From contig OY848920.1 in NCBI GenBank assembly GCA_963693285.1, positions 1,935,135-1,999,134 on the forward strand: DNA of 64,000 bases, read 5' to 3'. Made by a program: the position numbers and the translations under genes. The notes beneath the pieces were generated by a model, which did not search any database, was not told the origin of the DNA, and was given only the letters and a program-made list of their open reading frames with translations. Of the stretch, positions 21,431 through 31,566 are shown in pieces. Each line of letters begins with the position of its first letter. Positions within the stretch are counted from its first letter, which is position 1. This DNA comes from Xestospongia muta. Taxonomy: Eukaryota > Porifera > Demospongiae > Haplosclerida > Petrosiidae.

Positions 21431-22440
21431 TGGAATACAACAAAATACTTAAACATACACACTTTGTTTATCAAACATTATTCATAGATATTTTGATTAA
21501 TAAGTGTTTATTATTTAGTTGTTGATGTTGACAATGTTAAGTTGTATTGATGTTTATTTTTAGTGGAAGTTTCTTATATATGGTTTACAGTTTTCCTTTT
21601 TTTATTGTAGTAATTAAGCCTTGATTTTATTCTGATAAAAATAGTTGAAGCCTTTTCTGAAATTCAGGATTTAATACCACATATTTGGTAACAAGTATGG
21701 GATAGGTTTACGTTTTTTACAATACACATGATTATACATTTAACATAATACAAACAACTATTGTAACTACATTGTAGTATTAATTGATAACCTATTGATG
21801 ATTATGTGTGTTTTTGTGTGATTATTTTTCCTAATAACTGTTTTGCAATGAATAAAATAAAATATTAATTAATACATGCGTCTTAGCTAATTGTGACAAT
21901 CAATATTGAAGTATATATGAGTTATTGCTGAGATGGCTACATAACTATATAGAAAACTGAAAATACACAAATATTAGCATTGTTATGAATATAAGTTTAC
22001 AAGCTAAAGACTACTGAATTTGTGAAAATGTGAATTTGATTATAAATAAATAAACTACACTGTAAAATTGAAAATATATATAGCTATATATAGCAATGTC
22101 AACATTTCCTGTCCAACTTTCACAGGCTTGTTTATTTATTTAGTCATTTTCTGAAATTATGATACTTAAAAGTATAATAATATATACATTTCCTGTACAA
22201 CTTTCAAAGGCTATATACACTGTAAAAATTGATTGGTTGATTTAACCAATATATCCTTATACAGGTTGTATTTAATAAAATAATTATGATGCAAAATAGT
22301 AAACATAACAATGTTTTTAATAATAATGCACTATTGATTTTGTAGTTACATAAGCAAAAGTGTATTAGTAATCAAAACAGTGTTATGTTTACTATTTTGC
22401 ATCATAATTATTTTATCAAATGCAACCCGTATAACTTATA
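21431..22440. other. Receptor E 3' flank and hairpin copy 3
   Basis: No gene. It is nearly identical to 6857-7866, so the pair A/flank and E/flank arose by segmental duplication. The MITE-like hairpin is at about 22255-22430. Confidence 0.65.
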
Positions 22441-22885
22441 CAGGGGTAGGAAAGGGGGGGCAGAGGCTGAATCCCCCCCCAACTTCAAAATCAGGGGGCT
22501 CAGCCCCCCTGGTTTGCGTTCAAGACTATGTACAATATGTGATATGATGAATGAGACATCCATTGGTAAAATGATGTTTTCCAAAGTTCATAACGTAATT
22601 AGACTGTATCTTACCATACCAATGACTTATGCTACAGCAGAATGAACTTTTTCAACCTTATGCCGACTAAAAAAAAAACTGACACAAGAACGACTAAACC
22701 ATGTCATGCTTTTACATACACATAAGGACCGTATTGATAACATAAACTTATTAGAAATAGCTAAAGAGTTTGATTCCTTTAACGACAGACTAATTAATTT
22801 TTCAGTCATTTTTGATGTTTAATAATATAACGCAACTGAATATAATGTCAGCCCCCCCAACTTAAACTTCATTCCTACCCCTCTG
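22441..22885 (+). mobile_element. Degenerate hAT-family element, copy 3
   Basis: Same termini and same internal transposase C-terminal remnant as the copies at 3104 and 7867, with the stop in ATAE|TFSTL retained. The G-run and C-run near the left end vary in length between copies. Confidence 0.65.
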
Positions 22886-23010
22886 TGATATATTGGTCAA
22901 ATCATATACAATGAGGATTAAAGTATAGGCAAGTACTTATGTAATACTATTAATTGATTCTTATAATACATGTATTCATATAATTATTGTAGTTTTACAT
23001 TTTTTGTGTG

Positions 23011-24200
23011 TTTCTTTTTCTAAACCTACTATTACTCACAAAATTATTAAGCTTTTATATACCTCATGCACAGAAATCTGAAGAGCTTTATCAATCTCAT
23101 TGGATATATGGTGTTGATACTGGTGGTCAGGCTGCATTTATAGATATTGCTGCGATTTTGTTACGATATCACTCTGTCAATATTCTTACACACAAGTTAT
23201 ACGAAAAGCTTAACGAAAAAGCCAAGTTCTTCTTCAGTATTGAGGGAAAGCAAATTGGTGAGCCAGTAGAAAAACAGATTACAAATTTGCAACTTATTGA
23301 ATCATCATTTCGTTCAGTGTTGTCAGTAGATTTTCCAGAGTTACCAAACATTCATATGAAACATGTTCAAGAACCCTACTACATAGTACTAGGGACATTC
23401 TTGGATAAAATGTTGGAGTCTGGTGAGTCTCTCAAAACCAAAAATGCTATTCTCTCAACAGTTTTAGAAAAAAATTAGGAAGCCATAATTATGTAACATA
23501 AAGCTGGAAATGAAGTAATATTTCCTGTCAATACTACTTCCAGAAATGATTATGAGATAAATTTGGCTGCTAGGATTCGTAAGAAAATCTGCCAGTATTT
23601 TATTGAGGCAGAAATCTCTATTCGATGTCTAAAAGACATTGAATTATCTTTTTTAGGTTTTGGTTCATGCAGCAGTGATATACTACCATGACCTGACCAT
23701 CTTTCTTTACTTCCCAAAAATCTTACCTAATATACCATTTCTTCATCCTCAACCATTATTTGAGAGGCTCTTTGATTTCATTAATATCTCTTTTGCTGAT
23801 ACTGTTGATCATTTGGAAGAAGAAGGTATCTCTCTATACAATCCTGCTGCTCATGAAGAACTAAAGGGTGAAGGAACATTTAGAGAAGACTTGTTGACAA
23901 CACCCAATTCACATTTATCACAAGGATTCTATCCCGAGTTTACACCACAAGATTTTCTCAAGTTAATGACAAGTTTATTTATAATGGCCTCTCTACCTGA
24001 GAAAGGAAAATACTTTCTACCAACTGTCCTTCCTACTAAACCATCCACTGAATATAAGTATAGTACCTGATTGGCCTAAAAAAGCTTCAGAACATTTTTG
24101 TCATTTAAATGAAGACAAACTAAAGCGCATTTGTCAAGATAGCTCTCAAGCAACTCATACCAATAGGTCACGTCAACTATCTTGGTTTAGAGGTGAGTAT
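23011..24200 (+). pseudogene. ROC/COR-like GTPase relic, copy 1
   Basis: The upstream flank (polytopic-gene 3' sequence) switches at about 23011 to a GTPase body. The first open part (to 23478) reads SHWIYGVDTGGQAAFIDIA, where DTGGQ is a G3/Walker-B-like motif as in ROC domains, then ILLRYHSVNILTHKL and FFFSIEGKQ. A small indel at about 23470 gives a TAG, and ATGTAACATAAAG adds another stop. About 150 bp of the region present at 53250-53390 is replaced by sequence from the Death-gene intron 2/exon 3 boundary (TCTAAAAGACATTGAATTATC). The COR-like part resumes at about 23665 (YYHDLTIFLYFPKILPN; FYPEFTPQDFLKLM). No P-loop exon is present. Compared with 52361-53928 this copy retains a 36-residue segment after FFFSI. 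Confidence 0.7.
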
Positions 24201-24926
24201 TAATTAGACCCAAAAAGTAATTAAAATTACATGTATGTCTTAACTCTTAAGTTCATTAATCTAGGGATATTTGATGTGTAACTTTGTCATATAATTTCTA
24301 AATTGACCATATTAGCATTGATACAAGACAATTGTTATCAGACAATATATGACATCCTGTACATATCAATTAAAATCTGTTTTTTTAAATATTTAACCAG
24401 CTACATAGCATGTTATCCAAAACTATAGACCACCTTATCATAATATAATATTATGTTATATACATGTACATGAGTTTGAATGTTTGTAAAAATGGTCTAT
24501 TTGCTGATATCTAGCTCTCTTTATAACACACACAGAATACCCACCTTCCTTTATTTTGGACATTTATAGCCTACTAAATATCATTACTACAAACCCTCAG
24601 GATCAATCCTTATATTATTGTCCTGATTTATCTGATTCAATAAACAATGTCTATAAAATAGTTAGCTCAGCTTTGGTCTGTATGCCACTAATGATGATAG
24701 ATGTTGAAATATTTGTCTAATTTGTATAGTCTTTTCAAATGTAAATTATGCACATCACATTTGATTTGATGACACACCCACATTATTACCTATATCTTTT
24801 GTTTTATCTTGTCATCTATACATGTGTTAATACCAATAACATGATTACAGTTATTATATTGTTTAACAAAACAAAGATGATATTGTTAGATCAATAATAA
24901 TTTGTATATCTTTCTATTTCATATTA
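24201..24926. other. Intron between the COR-like and Death-like exons, copy 1
   Basis: About 730 bp of AT-rich sequence, close to 53929-54650. It starts with a GTGAGT donor after TGGTTTAGAG and ends at an ATTAG acceptor. Nothing else is recognised. Confidence 0.5.
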
Positions 24927-25230
24927 GGTAATATAGTTGAAGGAGGTGTACATGTATTTACTTTACCAGATCATCTCTTGGATCAACAACCTACACTAGA
25001 AGAATTAATTTCACATGCTAGAACAGCAGAATAGTATCAGTTAGGTATGAAACTAGGACTGGACAGTGTGGATCTAACTGGATGTCGTGATTGTACTAGT
25101 ATGTATCAGTTATGGATTATGGAGAAAGCAAGAGAAGCAACTAGAAGGATTTTATTAGATGCTTTAAGAACTATTTGACAGAATAATGTAGCAATAAAGT
25201 ATAAAGATTACCTAAAAACAACAGTAAGTT
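24927..25230 (+). pseudogene. Death-domain-like exon with nonsense codon, copy 1
   Basis: It begins after ATTAG and reads NIVEGGVHVFTLPDHLL, then LEELISHARTAE followed by TAG where the 54.7 kb copy has the Trp of AEWYQLG. Downstream the frame continues (LGLDSVDLTGCRDCTSMYQLW), with a second stop near 25178 where the other copy encodes RTIRQ. The W..LG..LGL pattern followed by a helical segment ending in WIMEKA fits a Death-fold domain. Confidence 0.6.
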
Positions 25231-25935
25231 ACATTGTCCATATATCAATATATACATCTACATAGAGTGGACCCCTTAGTTAATAATAGCCCAATATTAT
25301 CATCTGGCATTTATAGATATTAAACTTTGACACTAATCATAACTTGATTGTTATCAGATGTAATATTCCAATGATTTATATGAAAGTGGTTTTTAACTAT
25401 CTAAACACCTGGTGACCACAAATTACTATTAGTAACTCATTTCCTCATTTTTGTAGGTGGGAAATAATGAGAGTGTTCAATCTATATTATGTATATCAAC
25501 AAGTACAATATAGTAAGTATACTAGTTACCTTAATACAAGTATGTACATGGTATGTGGATATGGTCATGTAAAGTTTGTTCTGTTAAACAATTGACAATG
25601 ACTTGATTTGTGGACAATGCTTTCTCATTTAATGATTGTCTCTCTGGAAAAGCCAATTCAAATACATGTACAGTAGTTCTTTTTAGACTAAATAATATCT
25701 ATAGTTGTTATATTGGTAGTTAGATATATTTTGTAGTTACTGTATATAATTATTATCTATTAATTCCACAGATAGATAATAAGGGACATATTGTTAAAGC
25801 TACCTGATGAGATACTTACTACTACAGCACTACTTTAACTTCCTGATTGTTGTTTTTTTTCAATACATTTTGTTGTTTGTTTTTAACATTCAAGTATACT
25901 TTTGTAGTTTTGAGTAATAACTATTTGAGTGGGCG
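25231..25935. other. Non-coding start of the duplicated alpha block, copy 1
   Basis: From about 25549 the sequence is nearly identical to 42410 onward and 55268 onward. Nothing coding is seen before about 25990. Confidence 0.5.
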
Positions 25936-25989
25936 TAACAGAATACGGAAGTATGCGTTTTTGTCTGTATGGTTTTGTTTCTTGGACCT

Positions 25990-26248
25990 TCTACAAATCC
26001 AGTAATTGTTACTTATACTAGAACTACAAAGTGGAATCTATTGGGGACACGTATAGTTAGAATTGAAGAGTGTAGATCTATATAGCTGGATATACTGAAC
26101 TGACACGTATGTATCAATTTGGATTAATGAAAAAGATGAAAGTACAACCAGCTAGAAGAAATTTGCGAAATTCTTTAATAGCTATAAGACAGAGTAATGT
26201 TGTAAAGAAATGTGAAGATTATTTGAAAACGTTACTGGTGAGTATTTA
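25990..26248 (+). pseudogene. Second Death-domain-like exon relic, copy 1
   Basis: The reading is broken by stops, but MYQFGLMKKMKVQPARRNLR (26109 onward) and IAIRQSNVVKKCEDYLKTLL align with the Death-like exon at 54,654-54,948 (MYHLWIMEKAREATRRNLLD; IRQINVAIKYEDYLKTT). It therefore looks like a tandemly repeated, decayed Death-like exon. The same relic is at 42840-43095 and 55710-55965. A GTGAGT donor-like site follows. Confidence 0.5.
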
Positions 26249-26827
26249 GGAATATATGATATACTGTAAAATATTAATCAGATTTAGAGACACACATACA
26301 GGAAGTCAATTTCAAACTAAAGGAATACACAACAACAGTGTTTTTATAAAATGTGTGTGTGTGTGCAGTGTAGTCAGTTTTACATGCATGTACTTAAAAG
26401 TACAATTGTGATTATATGCCTAAAACCAGGCTATGCTGAGTGTAATGATGTTCGCATTATATAAGTTACAATATAGACACCTTGTAGTCTCATTTTTGCC
26501 TATATATATAATTATATAGATCATATGTATCATAGCTACTTGTATCTTTGAAAGGTAACTAACATATAACCTGAATGTATTAATGATCATTTATGTATAT
26601 TGTCAGTTTACTGTTACATAGCTATATATGCTGAGTTTAGCTCATCAGACAATGTTCCCAACTATAGTGACGCAAAATTTAAGAGTACTTTTGTGAACAG
26701 CATTATTTCATTGAATCATAATAATTTCTCTTGCATTATTTAATGCATTTGAAAGTAACTACTAAAGTTAGCATGTGTATATATGTATTACATTGAACAG
26801 GTGTTATTGTATTCCTTTGTATTTTAT

Positions 26828-27597
26828 AGATGCTTCTCAAGTATTTCAAAGGCTGCCAATGAACATAATTACTTCAACTGTTCACTTATATTGACAACAA
26901 ATGGTACAAATTTGGTTGAGCTCTTAATGTTTGTTACAATGCTTTGAATGGCCTAAGTCACAATTACTATAGCAATACAGCTAAAAACGAAACCAACTTC
27001 TCCATTAACTCTGTTATTAAAGGACCTATGGTAAGAAAAAGCAATAAACATGTACATGTATTACATACTACATGTATTCAGAGGGTTTTTTAGTTCTGTT
27101 GTCTTCACAGATTGTTTTTGAATGTAATTAGACAATTGTGTATGTACCTATTAACCTAGTACTTATAGTTGTCAATAAAGTGCCAGTAAGTGTGCTATTG
27201 TTAATGATATCTATTCTCAATGCAGTTAGAATAGGTTGTCACTAAATTATGTAAGCAGTTAATATAACTCATAATTAATAGTTATAGTTCAAATTCTATT
27301 ATTCTAGCACTGTCTTAGCTTCATATGGACACAATGTCATCCTCATCCTGCCTCTACTAGCTGTCTTACTCAATATTCTCCTTGGTAAGGACCTTCAAGT
27401 TTAAACCTTAACAACACAGATACATTTCACTAACTGTCTATTCTCCTCATTGTAATCCAATTCAGACTACCATATCAAGAGTTATACTTAGCAAAAGAGA
27501 TCGTACAGGTTATGGAAATCCACCTCATAGTAAAAAATACATACCAAGTGGTCAATATATCAATGATCCCATAATTAGTAAAGTAACAAACACATGA
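26828..27597 (+). pseudogene. 3' end of a decayed single-pass membrane protein, copy 1
   Basis: Three exon-like pieces are visible. The first has SKAANEHNYFNCSLILTTNG, then a frame change, then NALNGLSHNYYSNTAKNETN and KGPM before GTAAGA. The second is a short hydrophobic exon (HNVILILPLLAVLLNILL). The third is a tail, ISRVILSKRDRTGYGNPPHS then YIPSGQYINDP, ending in TGA at about 27595. Splice phases do not join cleanly and the frame change in the first piece is shared by all three copies (43688-44457 and 56560-57325). The family is not recognised; it reads as ectodomain, TM and cytoplasmic tail. Confidence 0.45.
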
Positions 27598-27599
27598 TC

Positions 27600-28560
27600 C
27601 CACTAATCATTATTATGTATGTTACATATAATAAATGTACTTTGTTTTATTACTAATTATTTCATGAGCAAATAAATATATAATTATGCCACAGTTACAT
27701 GTAGATTCATATATATTTTAATTGATCTTAAAAAATGCAGTTTATCACAACTTAAGTATCACTAATTGAACAAGTTATTACACATGATGTCACATTGAGT
27801 ACTTCATTATGTCATGAGTTATATCTTGTGATAACTTTAAACTGGACCTAATGGAGACAAACACCAGATAAATCAACAAATAGATGGATAAACGAATTAA
27901 TGAATATCTGTAGAATATACATATACTAAATAGTACAATAGACACATGATAGATGAAGTATAAAAATTGATTACAATACCTTTCTAAACTGTATGTATCT
28001 TTAAAAAACTAGTACTTTATTAATATCATTAGTATCAATATTGTGACTTCTAGTCAATAAAACATTTTATTATAGATTGATGATGAAGTGAGTAATATAA
28101 TACGTTGATAGTATAGCTGACTTTTAGTTAATTAATTTTCAATGATTTCATTAGGTGACAATGTAGCTAATTGTAATGAGCATTGTTAACAATTTATTCC
28201 ATTATTACTAAGAAAGCTATTTTATAATTAATAGTAGGGATAAATAAATAGTTAAAACAGGTCAAGAGAGTACCAAATATAAAAAGTTTATGTTATTTTT
28301 GCGACTACAATATTCATATAAAGTCACTATGGCAACAGGAACTATTTTTATGATTGCCATATCAAAGAAAGTGAAGAACAGATAACTCAGCTTATATGAT
28401 ATCATGTCATTCATCATGTAATAAATATAGCATCATTTAACTTGCTCCAGGATGTTGACAGATACAGAATACTTCCAATTCTGAGGTTCACAAAGTGCAT
28501 TTTCTTTGTTCTTGAGAACTTATTAGAGGAAATTATATTTTTGTTGTTTTCTAGCAATGA
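27600..28560. other. Non-coding part of the alpha block, copy 1
   Basis: About 960 bp without coding signal. It is nearly base-for-base the same as 44460-45420 and 57330-58290, so the duplications are recent. Confidence 0.6.
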
Positions 28561-28748
28561 CACTATGTTAATGACACCGAAAGATATGATTGCATCATGT
28601 TTGGTTTGAAATAAAGATCACATTGATCTATAATAAATGTTATATAGTGAGTACAGACCACAATCACTTATCACACCTCATTATTTTTAGTTTACTATCT
28701 GTGTATTGCATAAGATCAGCAATCACTTTTATACTTCTAGATGGTGGT

Positions 28749-28945
28749 TTAGAATACAGTGGATCAAGATTCCAGCTAATTACACTAATTTATCACAGAC
28801 ACCAAAGGCAAATTCAACAGAAGAAACTTATTCAAAGTTATCATATCCATTTGATACAACTCCAATAACACAACAACCAAAATCTCTCCACCAAACAGAG
28901 GCTTCCACAATGAATCTTACAACTCCAAACTATCACATTCGTTAA
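28749..28945 (+). pseudogene. Type I receptor tail relic, first of two
   Basis: Only the end of exon 5 survives: IPANYTNLSQTPKANSTEE through ETYSKL to PNYHIR and a stop at 28945. The sequence upstream is alpha-block DNA, with no TM or ectodomain. Confidence 0.75.
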
Positions 28946-29143
28946 TGGAATACAACAAAATACTTAAACATACACATTTTGTTTATGAAACATTATTCAT
29001 AGATATTTTGATTAATAGGTGTTTATTATTTAGTTGTTGATGTTGACAATGTTAAATTGTATTGATGTTTATTATTAGTGTGAGTTTCTTATATATGGTT
29101 TACAATTTCCCTTTTTTACATCTGGCAGTTGTATTAAAAATTG

Positions 29144-29687
29144 AAATGATTGTGATAATGAAGATATTACAACTAATCACTATTTTCACTCTTATAGGTA
29201 ATGTTAAATAATTACCTTTAATTTTTTTAAGTTTGACATTACAGCTTGAAGAACCTCAATGTATATCTATCAATGTATTGATATATGTACATGATATTTA
29301 GGTATAGGTGTTCCATGTCATATGTTAGTGTTGTTCAGTTTGGAGACATAACATCAACAGTCACTGTTATCTTTAATGTTTCACGGCTTTTTTTGGCATT
29401 AACCCAATTTAATTGTCAATTACTTCTATGGCAAGCATAATAGGAAGGAAATAACTACAACTAGTCATTACTCTGATAATACATTAGCAAATCCAATTTA
29501 TCAAGAATCGATTCCATCTAATTACACTAATTTATCACAGACACCAAAGGCAAATTCAACAGAAGAAACTTATTTAAAGTTATCATATCCATTTGATACA
29601 ACTCCAATAACACAACAACCAAAATCCATCCACCAAACAGAGGCTTCCACAATGAATTTTACAACTCCAAACTATCATATTCATTAA
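29144..29687 (+). pseudogene. Type I receptor relic with signal exon fused to exon 4/5 pieces
   Basis: It starts with a signal-peptide exon like that at 59537 (ATGATTGTGATAATGAAG, then GTAATGTTAAAT). It jumps to the last bases of exon 4 (TTGACATTACAGCTTGAAG), carries the intron 4 region and start of exon 5, then jumps again from GCATTAACCCAA to the end of the TM (TTTAATTGTCAATTACTTC). The tail has YTNL but YLKL in place of YSKL, and ends at TAA 29685-29687. Exons 2 and 3 are absent. Confidence 0.7.
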
Positions 29688-29888
29688 TGGAACAGAACAA
29701 AATACTTAAACATACACACTTTGCTTAGGACTTATTTTATCAAATAATAATATTCATAGTATTTGGTGAATAAGTGTTTATTATATTTAATTGTTGACGT
29801 TAGCAATGTCAACTTGTCTTAATGTTTACTTTTAGTGCTAGTTTCTTGTATAAGATTTACAATTTCCTTTTTCTGTAGTAATTAAGTG

Positions 29889-30242
29889 AGGAAATATCAG
29901 CGCTGTCTCTATAGCTATATTAGATGATAATATTGCTGAAGAAACTGAACAGTTTACAGTAAAAATGACAAGTATTGACAAAAATGTGTGCTTTCATATT
30001 AATGAAGCTATTATAAACATAAAAGATAATGACTGTAAATGCATCTAATTGATTTATTAATTTATAAAATATTTGAGTCAATCTACTACAAGAATATTTA
30101 TGAACACTCAACCTTTTTCTGCTGCCACAATATCATCTGTCATTCAATGATATGCAATGAACACGCAAACGTTTTCAGCTGTCACAGTGACATCTGTCAC
30201 TACCACATTATCTATCAACAGCTTTTCTTTATTGCTTGTTAT
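29889..30242 (+). pseudogene. Type II receptor relic (Calx-beta half and stalk), cut by a TIR element
   Basis: It begins within exon 3 (GAGGAAATATCAGCGCTGTCTC; ILDDNIAEETEQFTV), keeps the donor GACTGTAAATG, lacks exon 4 as in gene D, and continues into the stalk (MNTQTFSAVTVTSVTTTLS). It stops at SFSLLLVI, where a terminal-inverted-repeat element begins. The CCACAG acceptor proposed for gene D is CCACAATATC here, so it would not be used. Confidence 0.7.
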
Positions 30243-30287
30243 TAACCTCTCTGCGCGTGGGCGAATAGCGAGGGTACTGTAGTCTGT

Positions 30288-30328
<41 letters not shown>

Positions 30329-31065
30329 TGTTACCGGGGTTGTTTTTTTGAACTGCTATAACTTGGCAACCGAAGCGGTAGCAGCTACCAACGTTTAGCA
30401 ACGAATAGAAAAACATATGGACTTTACAACTGTAGTATCAAGAACATCGTCAAGAAAAACAGAAGGTTAAAACTCGCAAAAGAATTTTCAGGCTGCAGAG
30501 GTCAAGTGCCGTTTCTTGAAAAGTAAAAACTTAACGTGGAGATTTTTTAGTATGTTGTAATACTAAAATCTCAGAGGAATACGGATCAGCAAAACAGAAG
30601 GCCGTTGGTCGAAGTAATCGTTAGAAACGTTCTGAAAAATGCTTTGTGGACTTGGAGCGAAGTAACGCATTCAGGAAACGTCTCCAAGCACTGAAAAGAC
30701 TGCTACTAATAGAAAATATATTGATTTATATTTGTACTACGGTACGTTTCCAAAGAACGTTTCATCTTCAAGTTACAATAAATTTTGTATATGAAATATT
30801 GATACATTTTAAAGGGTCATGTAAAGACACAGAGAAACTTTTTATCACGAAATTAGCACATAATCTTGCTTGGCAATTTACTCAGTTACTGCTTCAAAAA
30901 CATGGCAAAGCTAGAAATCAAGCAACAATTAATGAGCATATACAGAATTACCATTTTATAACCACACCTTCTGGAATGTTAATAAATTTTCTTGCAATAA
31001 CAATATCATAGCTGGGCTAAAGCTGGCACAGGATTTATAAATAACTTAGAAACTGCAGCGAGGTT
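30243..31065 (+). mobile_element. TIR element of unknown family, copy 1
   Basis: The left end AACCTCTCTGC and right end GCAGCGAGGTT form an 11-bp terminal inverted repeat with one mismatch; in the sister copy at 46363-47171 it is perfect. The interior is more GC-rich than its surroundings. It has a (TG)n tract at 30290-30327 and an open frame at 30646-31011 (121 aa, containing FITKLAHNLAWQFTQLLLQK) that is also open in the sister copy. I cannot assign that protein; a transposase C-terminal remnant is possible. The element interrupts the stalk/TM region of a type II receptor relic. Confidence 0.5.
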
Positions 31066-31094
31066 CGGCACTTTAGTGCCTTTCGTTCTGTTTT

Positions 31095-31180
31095 GTATCT
31101 GTATCCAGTTTCTTCTTGTTATCTTTGTATTGGGAGTTATCTATAAGCTAATGACATTACTAAATTTGTTAACATATAAA
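31095..31180 (+). pseudogene. Tiny relic of the polytopic gene's first TM segment
   Basis: The sequence TGTATCCAGTTTCTTCTTGT and following bases code for a CIQFLLVIFVLGVI-like segment. It matches the TM1 region at about 1360-1400. The same relic is at about 47201-47250 and 63739-63790. Confidence 0.5.
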
Positions 31181-31222
31181 GGTGATCATAACTAAATAGA
31201 CAGGAAATGTTGTCAATACTAC

Positions 31223-31247
31223 ATATACCTATATATACCTATATATA

Positions 31248-31281
<34 letters not shown>
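31223..31281. repeat. (TATACC)n and (AT)n microsatellite
   Basis: Several TATACC units pass into a pure AT run just before the hairpin at 31289. The equivalent place at 47335-47384 is a pure AT run of about 50 bp. Confidence 0.8.
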
Positions 31282-31287
<6 letters not shown>

Positions 31288-31288
31288 T

Positions 31289-31410
31289 TATGATGTAATA
31301 TAGTAAACATAACAATGTTTTGATTACTAATGCACTATTGATTATGGAGTTACATAAACAAAAGTGCATTAGTAATCAAAACAGCATTGTTTACTATATT
31401 GCATCATAAT
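31289..31410. repeat. Long hairpin (MITE-like), copy without hAT insertion
   Basis: Arms of about 48 bp (TATGATGTAATATAGTAAAC and its complement) flank a loop of about 25 bp. After the right arm the sequence continues AAATGCAACCTGTATAAGG then ATATTGGTTAAATC, so it shows the site without the hAT insertion. Confidence 0.65.
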
Positions 31411-31566
31411 TTTTTTATTAAATGCAACCTGTATAAGGATATATTGGTTAAATCAACTAATCAATTTTTACAGTGTATAAAGCCTTTGAAAGTTGTACAG
31501 GAAATGTATATATTATTATACTTTTAAGTATCTAAACACAATCAATAGCTAGAATTTAAAAGGATC

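Noticed and set aside
26590..26810. Small ORF with MSVYCYIAIYAEF (also at 43457 and 56324)
   Set aside because: It is open in alpha copies 2 and 3 but interrupted in copy 1, has no domain and lies in intron-like sequence before an acceptor at the TM-protein relic.
30144..30416. Antisense ORF with (TH)n-type low-complexity run
   Set aside because: It is the translation of the (TG)n microsatellite within the TIR element.
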